The position numbers and the translations under genes are program-made. Under the pieces are notes generated by a model. That model searched no databases. It had not been told where the DNA came from and saw only the letters and a program-made list of their open reading frames with translations. Positions 1 to 9,729 of a stretch of 64,000 nucleotides of DNA are shown piece after piece. How positions within the stretch are numbered: position 1 is the stretch's first letter; each line of letters starts with the position of its first letter. This stretch comes from Comamonas odontotermitis (GTDB lineage: Bacteria > Pseudomonadota > Gammaproteobacteria > Burkholderiales > Burkholderiaceae_C): assembly GCF_020080045.1 (NCBI RefSeq), contig NZ_CP083451.1, positions 1,984,001 to 2,048,000 of the forward strand. The letters run 5' to 3'.

Positions 1-1221
<1,221 letters not shown>

Positions 1222-1430
1222 TCAAACTTGCAGGACGCTGACGGCCTTGCGGCGACAGCAACGTGGCAATGGCGGGCAGGTGTTGAGTGCCATTGGTTGC
1301 TGTTGATTATGCGATTGCAGCTGCTTTTGGTGTGCGCTTTGCTGATTGAATATACCCAAGTGCACCATTAAGAAAATCAAGCGGTTGGGTTGTGCAAATA
1401 GGCGCCATGGATTCGCTTAGAGCCCAATGG

Positions 1431-1450
1431 AAACGGCCGCATTGCGGCCG
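1431..1450 (-). terminator. Hairpin after arginase gene
   Basis: Seven-base perfect arms CGGCCGC (1434-1440) and GCGGCCG (1444-1450) enclose ATT. On the minus strand the hairpin is followed by only three T, so it is a weak intrinsic terminator candidate for the ocd-arginase operon ahead of katG. Confidence 0.45.
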
Positions 1451-1480
1451 ATCAAAAGTGTTTGTGGAAAGACTGGGAAC

Positions 1481-2431
1481 CTATCTGCGCACGTCCTTGA
1501 CGAGGGTGCTCTTGCCAAAGAGGCTCTGTACCAGATCGACCACCAGCTCGGCGGTCTGGTTGCGCAGGTCGAGCGCTGGATTGAGTTCGACGATATCGAT
1601 CGAGCCCAGCAGGCCGGTGTCGGCAATCATCTCCATGCACAGCTGTGCTTCGCGGTAGTTGGGGCCGCCGCGTACCGTGGTGCCGGTGCCAGGGGCGATC
1701 TCGGGGTCGAGAAAATCGACGTCGAAGCTCAGGTGCAGATGGGTGGTGGCCGGGTCGGCATTGCGCAGCGGCGCAAGCGCCCGCAGCATGGTCTCGCGCA
1801 TGCCCAGCTCGTCGATGGCGCGCATGTCGAACACGTCGATGTTGTGGGTCTTGATGAGGTGCTTTTCCTGGTCGTCCACACTGCGCAGGCCGATCTGGCA
1901 GAGCGATTGCTCTCCCAGGGCGGGTGCGAAACCCGCCAGGTGGGTGAGCTCGCGCGGGCCCAGGCCGCTCAGACAGGCGACGGGGATGCCGTGGATGTTG
2001 CCGGAGGGCGATGTCTCGGGCGTGTTGAAATCGGCATGGGCATCGAGCCACAGCACATACAGGCGCTTGCCTGCAGCCTTGCAGTGGCGCGCCACCGCGC
2101 TGATGGAGCCCACCGCCAGGCTGTGGTCGCCGCCCAGCATCAGCGGCATGCGGCCTGCGGCCAGCTCAGCGTGCACGGCATCGTGCACGGTCTGGTTCCA
2201 GGCCACGGCTTCTTCAAAGTTGCGCAGGTTGCCGTGGGCCGCATCGCGCGGGTGGCGGTGGTTGGCGGGCCCGGCCAGGTTGCCTACATCGCGTACTTCG
2301 CAGCCCAGCTCGGCCAGGGCAGGGCCCAGCTGCGCCACGCGCAGCGCGTCCGGCCCCATGGCTGCGCCCAGGCGTCCGGCGCCGATGTCGGTAGGAGCTC
2401 CTATCAAGCTGATGGCGGTAGAGTTGTGCAT
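1481..2431 (-). CDS. rocF: Arginase
   Basis: Hydrolyses arginine to ornithine and urea in the cytoplasm with a binuclear manganese centre. The 316-residue length is normal. The metal ligands are all present: His103 in GGDHS, Asp130/His132/Asp134 in LDAHAD and Asp237/Asp239 in SFDVDF. The gene starts one base after the stop codon of ornithine cyclodeaminase, so the two are almost certainly co-transcribed and probably translationally coupled. Together they convert arginine to proline, releasing urea and ammonia. The divergent Lrp/AsnC gene upstream of the pair is the natural candidate regulator. Agmatinase is the main alternative in this superfamily; the partner enzyme acts on ornithine, which favours arginase. 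Confidence 0.93.
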   Translation of the reverse strand: MHNSTAISLIGAPTDIGAGRLGAAMGPDALRVAQLGPALAELGCEVRDVGNLAGPANHRHPRDAAHGNLRNFEEAVAWNQTVHDAVHAELAAGRMPLMLGGDHSLAVGSISAVARHCKAAGKRLYVLWLDAHADFNTPETSPSGNIHGIPVACLSGLGPRELTHLAGFAPALGEQSLCQIGLRSVDDQEKHLIKTHNIDVFDMRAIDELGMRETMLRALAPLRNADPATTHLHLSFDVDFLDPEIAPGTGTTVRGGPNYREAQLCMEMIADTGLLGSIDIVELNPALDLRNQTAELVVDLVQSLFGKSTLVKDVRR

Positions 2432-2432
2432 A

Positions 2433-3527
2433 TCAGGCGGTTGCAGCAGTCGTTTTCAATGGGTTGCGGGCAGGGCTATCGGCGTGCAGCACGCCAAACA
2501 GATCCTTGGGGTTGGCCAATTGTGGCAGCAGCAGCAGAGGCTGCAGCATGCCATGCTTTTGAGCCAGGGCGTGGAGGTAGCGCATGGCGGAGTAATCCTC
2601 CAGCGCAAAGCCGACGGAATCGAACACGGTGATCTCGTCATCACGCTGCCGGCCCGGTGCCTTGCCATGCAATACCTGCCACAGTTCGGTCACGGCAAAG
2701 TCGGGGGCCATGTGCTGGATTTCGCCTTCGATGCGGCTTTGCGGCGCAAATTCCACAAATACGCTGGCTTCCGGCAGGATGGCGGCGTCGAGTTCGGTCT
2801 TGCCTGGGCAGTCGCCGCCTACGGCGTTCAGATGCATGCCGGGCTGCACCATGGCGCGGGTCAGGATGGTTGCATTGGTCTTGTCGGCAGTCACCGTGGT
2901 CACGATATCGGCGCCGTCTGCGGCATGGGCCGCACTGTCGCATACCGTCACCTGCACTTGCGGTGCATGGGCCTGCAGGTGGCGTACCAGCTTGTCGGTG
3001 GCGGCGCGGTCGATGTCGAACAGGCGCAGGGCCTCGATGCGCAGCAGACCGATGAATGCCAGTGCCTGAAACTCGCTCTGCGAGCCGTTGCCGATCAGGG
3101 CCATGGTGCGGCTGTTGGCGCGCGCCAGGCGCTTGGCGGCCATCACGCTGGTGGCGGCGGTACGCAGGGCGGTGGTCAGCGTCAGCTCCGACAGCAGCAC
3201 CGGCGCTCCGGTATCGGCCCGCATCAGGGCGCCAAACGCCATGATGGACGGAATGCCGCGCTGCGGATTCTTGGGGTGGCCGTTGACGTACTTGAAGGCA
3301 AAGTGGTCGGCATCGGCCACGGGCATCAGCTCCATCACGCCGTCGCGGGTGTGCTGGGCAAGGCGCGCGGTCTTGTCGAAATCCTGCCAGCGGGCAAAGT
3401 CTTCTTCCAGGGCGGTGACGAGGCCCGCCAGCAGCGGCGTAAGGCCCACGCGGCGCACCAGTTCGGCGGCGGCATCGGTGCTGAGGAAGTCAACGGTTGC
3501 GGTGTAGTTATTGCTTGTGCTGGTCAT
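2433..3527 (-). CDS. ocd: Ornithine cyclodeaminase
   Basis: NAD-dependent enzyme of the ornithine cyclodeaminase/mu-crystallin family that converts ornithine to proline plus ammonia. It has 364 residues. The Rossmann nucleotide-binding stretch is visible as ALIGNGSQSEFQ, and MELMPVADADHFAFKYVNG near residue 60-80 is the typical substrate-lysine region of the family. The ATG at 3527 is preceded on its strand by AAGGAG. It is the first gene of the pair with arginase, which strongly supports an ornithine substrate rather than alanine dehydrogenase or ketimine reductase activity, which also occur in this family. The 143-base gap upstream is shared with the divergent Lrp-type regulator. Confidence 0.92.
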   Translation of the reverse strand: MTSTSNNYTATVDFLSTDAAAELVRRVGLTPLLAGLVTALEEDFARWQDFDKTARLAQHTRDGVMELMPVADADHFAFKYVNGHPKNPQRGIPSIMAFGALMRADTGAPVLLSELTLTTALRTAATSVMAAKRLARANSRTMALIGNGSQSEFQALAFIGLLRIEALRLFDIDRAATDKLVRHLQAHAPQVQVTVCDSAAHAADGADIVTTVTADKTNATILTRAMVQPGMHLNAVGGDCPGKTELDAAILPEASVFVEFAPQSRIEGEIQHMAPDFAVTELWQVLHGKAPGRQRDDEITVFDSVGFALEDYSAMRYLHALAQKHGMLQPLLLLPQLANPKDLFGVLHADSPARNPLKTTAATA

Positions 3528-3670
3528 GGTTTGCTCCTTGTTTTATAGCTTTTGGTGCCCAATGCATGGGCACTGGCAGCTGCCACCAGTGTGGCGCAGG
3601 GCGAAAACAAAGCAAAGTGCAAAAAATGGTAGAAAATGTCAGCCTGTGAAGCAAAATGTAGGCTGTCATT
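3528..3670. promoter_or_regulatory. Divergent promoter region ocd / Lrp-type regulator
   Basis: The 143-base spacer carries several dyads: GTGCCC (3555-3560) with GGGCAC (3568-3573), the palindrome TGGCAGCTGCCA just after it, and CAGCCT with AGGCTG spaced 14 bases apart near 3640-3665. The first dyad starts with TTTTATAGCT and may be a copy of the short dispersed repeat seen elsewhere in the window. The region probably holds both promoters and the regulator's sites; which dyad is bound cannot be told by eye. Confidence 0.4.
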
Positions 3671-4102
3671 GTGCAAATTGACAAAACCGACCAGGCTCTG
3701 ATCAGCATGCTGCGGCAAAACGCACGCGAAAGCGTGGCCACGCTGGCCGGCAAGCTCGGCGTATCACGCGGCACCGTCACCAACCGCATGGAGCGACTGG
3801 AGCGCGAAGGTCTGATCGTGGGCTACAGCGTGCGCCTGCGCCCCGATGTGCAGCCCGAAGTGTTGCGAGCCTGGATGAGCATTGAGATCGTGGGTAACGA
3901 CACGCGCCGGGTGATGGCGTCCCTGTTGGGCGAGCCAGGCGTGGCGGCGCTGCACAGCACCAATGGCCGCTGGGATCTGCTGGCCGAGTTGCAGGTGGCG
4001 AGCCTGGAAGAGCTTTCGCGCGTGCTGGAGCGCATCCGGCTCATCAAAGGCATCAGCAACAGCGAAACCAGCATCCATCTGGAGAGCTTTCGCGTTTCTT
4101 GA
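3671..4102 (+). CDS. Lrp/AsnC family transcriptional regulator
   Basis: A 143-residue DNA-binding protein of the feast/famine family. The N-terminal helix-turn-helix is visible at about residues 5-55 (LISMLRQNARESVATLAGKL, then VSRGTVTNRMERLEREGLI), followed by the RAM ligand-binding and oligomerisation domain. The start is GTG at 3671. It is divergent from the ocd-arginase operon, which suggests it senses arginine or ornithine and controls those genes and itself. The ligand is inference from position only. Confidence 0.9.
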   Translation: MQIDKTDQALISMLRQNARESVATLAGKLGVSRGTVTNRMERLEREGLIVGYSVRLRPDVQPEVLRAWMSIEIVGNDTRRVMASLLGEPGVAALHSTNGRWDLLAELQVASLEELSRVLERIRLIKGISNSETSIHLESFRVS

Positions 4103-4125
4103 AAGCTTCTCTATTTTTCAAGAAA
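4095..4125 (+). terminator. AT-rich inverted repeat at the end of the Lrp-type gene
   Basis: Perfect ten-base arms TTTCTTGAAA (4095-4104) and TTTCAAGAAA (4116-4125) overlap the stop codon at 4100-4102. The hairpin is AT-rich and has no clear T run after it, so it is a weak terminator or an mRNA-end stabiliser. Confidence 0.35.
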
Positions 4126-4191
4126 AATTGCCACTAGCGCATTACAGAGAAGCGACTCTAGCTATTGATTAGATAGCGATTTGGTTATCCA

Positions 4192-4938
4192 TCAATCCAG
4201 CAGAAAGCCTAGCGCGGCGCGCAACTGCCCGGCAGCATGCTGTTCGATCACCGTGTCGTGCGCCAGCACGATGCGCTGTACGGGCCAGCTGCAGATCACC
4301 TGTGCGGCTGCGCGTGCGGCCGCCTTGTCACGGATGGCAAAGCGCACGGCCCGTGGCATGGCCAGGCGGCTACGTGTGCCGTTCAGGCTGTTGAACAGGC
4401 GCGCCGACAGCGACAGATCCTGCGGGTAGTACTGCAGCACATCCGTCACGATCAGGCTGCCGCTGGGCTGGTGCAGCCACACGCATTCATTCAGCAGCGG
4501 AATGCCGCCCACGCATTGCATCTGCAAATGGTTGCGCCAGGCGGAGGGCGTGGCGGAATCGTCCAGCTGGCCCAGTGGGCCCGGCTGTTTTGGCAGGGTC
4601 TGCAACTGCAGCAGATCGCGCCTTTTGGCCGCGAGGCCTGGCGCCCCCCACAACTGTGCCTTTGGATAGAACGGCAGCCAGTCGCCAGCATACAAATGGT
4701 GCATGCGGTTGGGGGCCACCACCCAGGCCACGCTGCCCAGGGCATCGAGCGCGGCGCGCAACTGCGGTGTGGGCGCGACGGGCGAGTGCAACCATAGCTG
4801 GTGGCCGGCCAGCCGGGCCACAGTCATGCGCGTGCGCAGTGGCAGGCCTTGCACACTGATGCGCTGCTGCGCGCTCCATAGATCGGGCGCCAACGGGGTC
4901 AACGGCAGGGAATCATGAGACGACGGATGGGACGACAT
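4192..4938 (-). CDS. DUF4336 domain protein
   Basis: A 248-residue protein that resembles the DUF4336 family, which is related to metallo-beta-lactamase-fold proteins but lacks the standard HxHxDH motif. Recognisable stretches are LAPDLWSAQQ near the N-terminus, RMTVARLAGHQLWLHSP, VVAPNRMHHLYAG in the middle and LNECVWLHQPSGSLIVTDVL towards the C-terminus. The ATG at 4938 is chosen because the protein similarity begins there; an ATG at 5025 in the same frame would add 29 residues of unlikely composition. Its biochemical role is unknown. It is transcribed away from ndh. Confidence 0.8.
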   Translation of the reverse strand: MSSHPSSHDSLPLTPLAPDLWSAQQRISVQGLPLRTRMTVARLAGHQLWLHSPVAPTPQLRAALDALGSVAWVVAPNRMHHLYAGDWLPFYPKAQLWGAPGLAAKRRDLLQLQTLPKQPGPLGQLDDSATPSAWRNHLQMQCVGGIPLLNECVWLHQPSGSLIVTDVLQYYPQDLSLSARLFNSLNGTRSRLAMPRAVRFAIRDKAAARAAAQVICSWPVQRIVLAHDTVIEQHAAGQLRAALGFLLD

Positions 4939-5258
4939 GGAGGGCTGTGGATAGATGCAGGAGGGCCGCGGAACATTGAGGCAGGGTGGCATGGGAACCG
5001 GCCCAGTGTAGGGGCAGAACTGCATATGCCAGCTTGGCTGAAGTCCCCTCAGCGCGACGAGTACAGACCAAGAACCTGTTCAAAGGGCGCGGGTTGTCTG
5101 GGCTGCACTTGCTGCTTTGTATACGCCAGATCGTATAGGCAGAAACGTCGTCTTTTTGTATATACATTCAAGAATGTATGTTAAATTTGACTTAAGTTAA
5201 GCTACGGTTCAACCTGAGATCGAAAGACCGTACCGGAGACCGTGCAAAGGAGTGGCAG
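4939..5258. other. Intergenic region upstream of ndh
   Basis: No gene is seen in this 320-base stretch. It carries a short match to a repeat end (AAGAACCTGTTCAAAG near 5070) that is also present at 12956-12997, a dyad ATACG...CGTAT near 5120-5136 and the stronger inverted repeat at 5162-5179. Composition becomes AT-rich from about 5110 to 5200, as expected for the ndh promoter. Confidence 0.5.
5162..5179. promoter_or_regulatory. Inverted repeat upstream of ndh
   Basis: Perfect eight-base arms ATACATTC and GAATGTAT separated by AA lie 80 bases before the ndh start codon in AT-rich DNA. The size and place suit an operator for a dimeric repressor. I cannot name the protein. Confidence 0.4.
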
Positions 5259-6539
5259 ATGCACTATGACGTGGTAATTGTGGGTGGGGGCGCCGGGGGC
5301 CTGGAGCTGGCCGCACAGCTGGGACGCAAGCTGGGGGCGCGAGAAGGGCGCGAGCGCGTGCTCCTGGTGGACAAGATGCCCTTCCACATCTGGAAGCCCA
5401 CCTTGCACGAAGTAGCGGCAGGCACGCTCGACGCGCACCAGGAAGGGCTGTCGTACACCGTGCTGGCCCGGCGCAACCATTTCAGCTTTGTGATGGGCGA
5501 GTTCATGGCGCTGAACACCGCGCAGCAAAGCATTCGCCTTGCGGCGATCACCAATGAGGCGGGCAAGGAAGTGGTGCCCGAGCGCAGCATTGGCTACCGG
5601 CACCTGGTGCTTGCGCTGGGCAGCGGCTCCAATTCGTTTGGCACACCGGGCATCGAGAACGCCTATCTGCTCGAAAGCGTGCGCGACGCGCAGCGCTTCC
5701 ATGCCGACTGGCTCAGTGCCTGTGCCCACGCCTCGTATGCCGAGCCACGCTCGCTGTCGGTGGCCATCGTGGGGGCGGGCGCTACCGGCGTGGAGCTGTC
5801 GGCCGAACTGCTGGAGGCCCACAGCATGCTGCAGGAGAGCCAGGGCAGCAACCAACGCTTTCGGCTGGACATCAACCTGATCGAAGGAGGCGACCGCATT
5901 CTGGGCGGGCTGCCACCGCGCATATCGGAGCAGGCCACCACTGCGCTTGAGCGCAAGGGTGTGCGCGTGATGACGGGCACCCGCGTGCAGGCGCTGGAGC
6001 CGGGCGAAGTGATCACGCCTGATGGCCCTGTCTCGGCAGATCTGATCGTCTGGGCTGCCGGCATCAAGGCAGCCGACCGCAATGCGCTGCTGGGCCTGGA
6101 GGTGAACCGCATCAACCAGCTGGTGGTGAATGACCATCTGCGTACCAGTGCGCATCAGGTCTATGCGCTGGGCGACTGCGCAGCAACGCCATGGGTAGAT
6201 GGAAAGACCGTACCCGCCCGTGCGCAGGCCGCGCACCAGCAAGGAACCTATCTGACCCAGGTGCTGTATGCCGCGCTGAAGGAAGGGCACTTCAACGAGC
6301 CCTTCGTCTACAAGGATTTTGGCTCGCTGGTCTCGCTGGGTGACAACAAGGGCGTGGGCAACCTGATGGGCGGCCTGTCCGGCAAGAACTTCTTCGTGCA
6401 GGGGCTGCTTGCCAAGTGGATGTACATGTCGCTGCACCTGATGCACCACCGAGCCATTCTGGGCACGGTCAAGACGGCAGTACTGGCCCTGGCGCGCCTG
6501 CTGCAGCAGCGGGTGTCTGGTCGCATGAAGCTGCATTGA
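5259..6539 (+). CDS. ndh: Type II NADH dehydrogenase (NAD(P)/FAD-dependent oxidoreductase)
   Basis: Single-subunit NADH:quinone oxidoreductase that passes electrons from NADH to the quinone pool without pumping protons, bound to the inner face of the membrane. It has 426 residues. The FAD-binding motif is VIVGGGAGGLEL at the N-terminus and the NADH-binding motif is VAIVGAGATGVELSAEL near residue 170. The stretch YALGDCAATPW near residue 310 is the second FAD site. The C-terminal 60 residues are basic and hydrophobic, fitting membrane attachment. AAAGGAG lies just before the ATG. A truncated repeat element follows the stop codon directly. Confidence 0.9.
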   Translation: MHYDVVIVGGGAGGLELAAQLGRKLGAREGRERVLLVDKMPFHIWKPTLHEVAAGTLDAHQEGLSYTVLARRNHFSFVMGEFMALNTAQQSIRLAAITNEAGKEVVPERSIGYRHLVLALGSGSNSFGTPGIENAYLLESVRDAQRFHADWLSACAHASYAEPRSLSVAIVGAGATGVELSAELLEAHSMLQESQGSNQRFRLDINLIEGGDRILGGLPPRISEQATTALERKGVRVMTGTRVQALEPGEVITPDGPVSADLIVWAAGIKAADRNALLGLEVNRINQLVVNDHLRTSAHQVYALGDCAATPWVDGKTVPARAQAAHQQGTYLTQVLYAALKEGHFNEPFVYKDFGSLVSLGDNKGVGNLMGGLSGKNFFVQGLLAKWMYMSLHLMHHRAILGTVKTAVLALARLLQQRVSGRMKLH

Positions 6540-6541
6540 TC

Positions 6542-6611
6542 AAAAAAAGACAACGCAGCGGATCGCCCGAAGCCGTGTTCAGACCACGGCAGGGCGTTTT
6601 GCAGAGGGGCC
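6542..6611. repeat. Truncated copy of repeat family A
   Basis: These 70 bases match the right half of the complete 161-base element at 17163-17323 with only a few differences, ending in GTTTTGCAGAGG. The left half and its terminal inverted repeat are missing. The copy begins two bases after the ndh stop codon and lies between the convergent ndh and luxR-type genes. The short stem CCGTG...CACGG inside it could add to transcription termination. Confidence 0.75.
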
Positions 6612-6625
6612 CTGGTGGCGTTGGA

Positions 6626-7216
6626 TCAGGCCTCGTCCGGCCCCAGCACGATATCGAGCGAGCTGCCACCGGCCAGCAGTTTCTGCACCAGGGCTGCGGA
6701 TGATTCCGCGCCGTACTTGCGCATCAGGCGGGTGCGGTAGATCTCGACGGTGCGGTGGCTGATATCGAGGCAGCGGCCGATCTCCTTGCTGGTCATGCCT
6801 TCGAGCAGGCGGGCGGCCACCTCGCGCTCGCGCGCTGTCAGTTCGGCGCGCACCGGGCGCAGCGCGCTCAGGTCTTCAAAGCTCCACACGCCGCCTTCAT
6901 GCGGATCGTCGCGGTTGAAGGCCCGGCCCATCACATGGCACCAGAACATCTCGCCGTTGGCGCGCTTCATGATGCGGTTGTCCGAATACAGGCCTTGCGC
7001 GCCCATGATGGGAGCAATGCGCCGGCCCAGGCGCTCGAACTCGTCGGCGCTGGGGTAGAGGATCTGGAAGGACTGGTTGATCATCAGCTCGCGCGAAGTG
7101 CGGAACATGGAACAGACCTGTTCGTTGCAGTCGATCATGATGCGGCGGTGCGAAACCACCAGGCCCACGGGCGCCATCTCGAAGGCCTGTCGATAATCAA
7201 GCGGTGTCACTCGCAT
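6626..7216 (-). CDS. PAS domain LuxR-family transcriptional regulator
   Basis: A 196-residue regulator with an N-terminal PAS sensor domain (about residues 8-115, with the typical NRIMKRANGEMFWCHVMGRA stretch) and a C-terminal LuxR/FixJ-type helix-turn-helix (about residues 128-190: LTAREREVAARLLEGMTSKE, then RTVEIYRTRLMRKYGA). It lacks a receiver domain, so it probably senses a small ligand or redox state directly. It is divergent from the CoA-transferase operon and the 92-base gap contains a perfect 26-base inverted repeat, so it very likely controls scoAB and itself. Confidence 0.9.
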   Translation of the reverse strand: MRVTPLDYRQAFEMAPVGLVVSHRRIMIDCNEQVCSMFRTSRELMINQSFQILYPSADEFERLGRRIAPIMGAQGLYSDNRIMKRANGEMFWCHVMGRAFNRDDPHEGGVWSFEDLSALRPVRAELTAREREVAARLLEGMTSKEIGRCLDISHRTVEIYRTRLMRKYGAESSAALVQKLLAGGSSLDIVLGPDEA

Positions 7217-7240
7217 GGCAAAAATTGTCCCCTTTACGAA

Positions 7241-7266
7241 ATACTACGTATGCTAATACGTAGTAT
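7241..7266. promoter_or_regulatory. Operator-like inverted repeat between luxR-type gene and scoA
   Basis: Eleven-base perfect arms ATACTACGTAT (7241-7251) and ATACGTAGTAT (7256-7266) enclose GCTA. The site sits in the divergent promoter, 42 bases before the scoA GTG and 24 bases before the regulator's ATG. This is the most regular dyad in the window and the likely binding site of the PAS-LuxR protein. Confidence 0.7.
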
Positions 7267-7308
7267 GCTTCATTCGCGGAACAAGCCCTTCTTAATTAGG
7301 AGACACGT

Positions 7309-8010
7309 GTGAACAAAATTTATCCGAATGCGGCAGCTGCACTCCAAGGCGTGGTCGCAGACAACCAGTTGCTGGCCGTGGGCGGTTTTGGCCTATGTGG
7401 CATCCCCGAGGCGCTGATCGAAGCGCTGCGCGACAGCGGTGCCAAGAATCTGACCGTGGCATCGAACAATGCCGGCGTCGACGGTTTTGGCCTGGGCAAG
7501 CTTTTGGAGACCCGCCAGATCAAGAAGATGATCGCATCGTACGTGGGCGAGAACAAGGAGTTCGAGCGCCAGTACCTGGCAGGCGAGCTGGAACTGGAAT
7601 TCACGCCCCAGGGCACCCTGGCCGAAAAGATGCGTGCTGGCGGCGCCGGCATTCCCGCCTTTTTCACCAAGACCGGTGTGGGCACGCAGGTGGCAGAAGG
7701 CAAGGAACTGCGCGAGTTCGATGGCGAGACCTATGTGATGGAGCGCTCCATCGTTGCCGATGTGTCGCTGGTCAAGGCCTGGCGTGCCGACAAGAGCGGC
7801 AACCTGCAGTTCCGCCTGACGGCACGCAACTTCAACCCTGCAGCGGCCACCTGCGGCAAGGTCTGCATCGTGGAAGTGGAAGAGATCGTCGAGACCGGCG
7901 CCTTGAAGCCCGACGAAATCCACCTGCCTGGCATCTATGTGCACCGCCTGGTGCTGAACGCCACGCCCGAGAAGCGCATCGAAAAGCGCACCATCACCGA
8001 GAAGAAGTAA
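7309..8010 (+). CDS. scoA: 3-oxoacid CoA-transferase subunit A
   Basis: Alpha subunit of a two-subunit CoA-transferase that moves CoA from succinyl-CoA to a 3-oxoacid such as acetoacetate. It has 233 residues, the family norm. [10 protein letters not shown] near residue 28 is the conserved glycine-rich stretch, and [12 protein letters not shown] and [16 protein letters not shown] are typical. The start is GTG at 7309 with AGGAG seven bases upstream. The beta subunit follows after ten bases. PcaI or AtoD-type specificity cannot be excluded; the absence of catechol or butyrate genes nearby favours the succinyl-CoA:3-ketoacid type. Confidence 0.93.
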   Translation: MNKIYPNAAAALQGVVADNQLLAVGGFGLCGIPEALIEALRDSGAKNLTVASNNAGVDGFGLGKLLETRQIKKMIASYVGENKEFERQYLAGELELEFTPQGTLAEKMRAGGAGIPAFFTKTGVGTQVAEGKELREFDGETYVMERSIVADVSLVKAWRADKSGNLQFRLTARNFNPAAATCGKVCIVEVEEIVETGALKPDEIHLPGIYVHRLVLNATPEKRIEKRTITEKK

Positions 8011-8020
8011 GGAGCCTGAC

Positions 8021-8659
8021 ATGCCTTGGACCCAAGACCAAATGGCCGCACGCGCGGCGCAAGAGCTGGAAGACGGCTTCTACGTCAATCTCGGCATCGG
8101 CATTCCTACCCTGGTGGCCAACCACACCGGCGACAAGGAAGTGTGGCTGCAGTCGGAAAACGGCATGCTGGGCATCGGCCCATTCCCCACCGAAGACGCC
8201 ATTGACGCCGACCTGATCAATGCTGGCAAGCAGACGGTGACGACCATCGCCGGCTCGTCCATCTTCAGCTCGGACCAGTCGTTTGCGATGATCCGTGGTG
8301 GAAAGATCAACCTGTCCATTCTGGGCGCCATGCAGGTGTCCGAGAAGGGTGACCTGGCCAACTGGATGATTCCGGGCAAGATGGTCAAGGGCATGGGCGG
8401 CGCGATGGATCTGGTCGCTGGCGTCAAGCGTGTGATCGTGCTGATGGAACACGTGGCCAAGAAGAAGGACGGCACCACCGACCTGAAGATCCTCAAGAAC
8501 TGCACCTTGCCGCTGACCGGCGTGGGCGTGGTCGATCGCATCATTACCGACCTGGGCGTGTTCGATGTGACCGAGCAGGGCCTGAAAGTGATCGAGCTGG
8601 CCCCCGAGGTGAGCTTTGACGACGCGCAATCCAAGACGGGTGTGACGCTCATCAAGTAA
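8021..8659 (+). CDS. scoB: 3-oxoacid CoA-transferase subunit B
   Basis: Beta subunit carrying the catalytic glutamate, which forms the glutamyl-CoA thioester. It has 212 residues. The conserved [11 protein letters not shown] stretch and [12 protein letters not shown], whose Glu is the active-site residue, are present. It begins ten bases after scoA with AAGGAG before the ATG and ends in a strong terminator, so the operon is scoAB only. Confidence 0.94.
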   Translation: MPWTQDQMAARAAQELEDGFYVNLGIGIPTLVANHTGDKEVWLQSENGMLGIGPFPTEDAIDADLINAGKQTVTTIAGSSIFSSDQSFAMIRGGKINLSILGAMQVSEKGDLANWMIPGKMVKGMGGAMDLVAGVKRVIVLMEHVAKKKDGTTDLKILKNCTLPLTGVGVVDRIITDLGVFDVTEQGLKVIELAPEVSFDDAQSKTGVTLIK

Positions 8660-8682
8660 GCGCTGCATGCGTTGAAAACAGG

Positions 8683-8708
8683 AACGCAGCCCCCGGGCTG
8701 CGTTTTTT
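8683..8708 (+). terminator. Intrinsic terminator of scoAB
   Basis: Ten-base arms AACGCAGCCC and GGGCTGCGTT with a two-base centre are followed by a run of T ending at 8708. This is a clear rho-independent terminator, 23 bases after the scoB stop. Confidence 0.9.
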
Positions 8709-8736
8709 GTGGCCCGGTGCCGGAATATTCAGCACC

Positions 8737-9654
8737 TCAGACTGGTGGCGCCTCGCGCAGAAAATCGATGAACGCCCGCAGCTTGGGAGGCATCTGTTTG
8801 CGCGCAGGGTAGTAGATGTGAAAGCCCGACCAGGGCCTCTCGAACGACTGCAAGGCGGGCACCAGCAAGCCGGTGGCAAGCTCCTCCTGAATGCTGCCCA
8901 CAAACTTGTGCGCTACGCCATAGCCCTGGCAGGCAGCGCGGGTGACATAAGCGTCGTCCGAAAAGATCAGGCGCCCGGTGGGTTCAATAGCTTGTTCCTT
9001 GCCATCCACCACAAAAATCCAGGGCACAAAACGCTTGGAGCCGGGAAGCCGAAAACGGATGCAATCGTGCAGGGCCAGATCGGCCGGAGTCTGCGGCATG
9101 CCGTGTGCCTGCCAGTATGCGGGGCTGGCGACCACGGCTTCCCACTGGCCCTGGTCGAGCGGCAGCGACACCATGTCGCGTGCCAGAAAGGCGCCGAGGC
9201 GAATGCCTGCATCAAAGCCATCCTGCACGATGTCGGAAAACGCATCGTCGGTGAACAGCTCCAGCTGAATGCGCGGGTAGCGCGCCAGAAAGGCATCGAG
9301 CCGGGGCGTGATGAGCAGCCCCGCCGCCAGCCGCGAAGTATTGATGCGCAGCAAGCCGGTGGGCTCATCATGCGCGGCGCGCACCCTCTGCATGGCAAGG
9401 TCGAGCTGGTCCAGCGACGGCGTCACCTCTGCCAGCAGCTGCTCACCCGCTTCGGTGACGGAGACCTGGCGGCTGTTGCGCTGCAGCAGGCGCACCTCCA
9501 GCTGTGCTTCGAGCTTGCGCATCTGCTGCGAAACGGCAGACGCGCTGATGCCCAGCTGGTTGCCCGCCTGGGTAAAGCTGCGCACGCGCGCCACCAGTAC
9601 AAAGGTGCTCAGCGCATTCAGCGAATCGCGCTGGATAGATAAGTTTTTCTTCAC
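8737..9654 (-). CDS. LysR-family transcriptional regulator
   Basis: A 305-residue regulator with an N-terminal winged helix-turn-helix (SFTQAGNQLGISASAVSQQM) and a C-terminal effector-binding domain. I chose GTG at 9654. An ATG at 9738 in the same frame would reach into the divergent gene and adds an atypical N-terminus. It is divergent from a serine hydrolase gene 75 bases away, which is its likely target. The effector is unknown. Confidence 0.88.
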   Translation of the reverse strand: MKKNLSIQRDSLNALSTFVLVARVRSFTQAGNQLGISASAVSQQMRKLEAQLEVRLLQRNSRQVSVTEAGEQLLAEVTPSLDQLDLAMQRVRAAHDEPTGLLRINTSRLAAGLLITPRLDAFLARYPRIQLELFTDDAFSDIVQDGFDAGIRLGAFLARDMVSLPLDQGQWEAVVASPAYWQAHGMPQTPADLALHDCIRFRLPGSKRFVPWIFVVDGKEQAIEPTGRLIFSDDAYVTRAACQGYGVAHKFVGSIQEELATGLLVPALQSFERPWSGFHIYYPARKQMPPKLRAFIDFLREAPPV

Positions 9655-9729
9655 GATGGATGAAGTGTTGCACGCTTTCTCTTGAACGTGAAGTGACGGA
9701 CACTGCGGTTTTCCGCCAAGGAGTTCTCC

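Noticed and set aside
5069..5090. AAGAACCTGTTCAAAG as a further family C copy
   Set aside because: Only about 16 bases match the leader of the 12956 remnant and none of the diagnostic TTTACGATCTC part is present, so it is mentioned only in the gap description.
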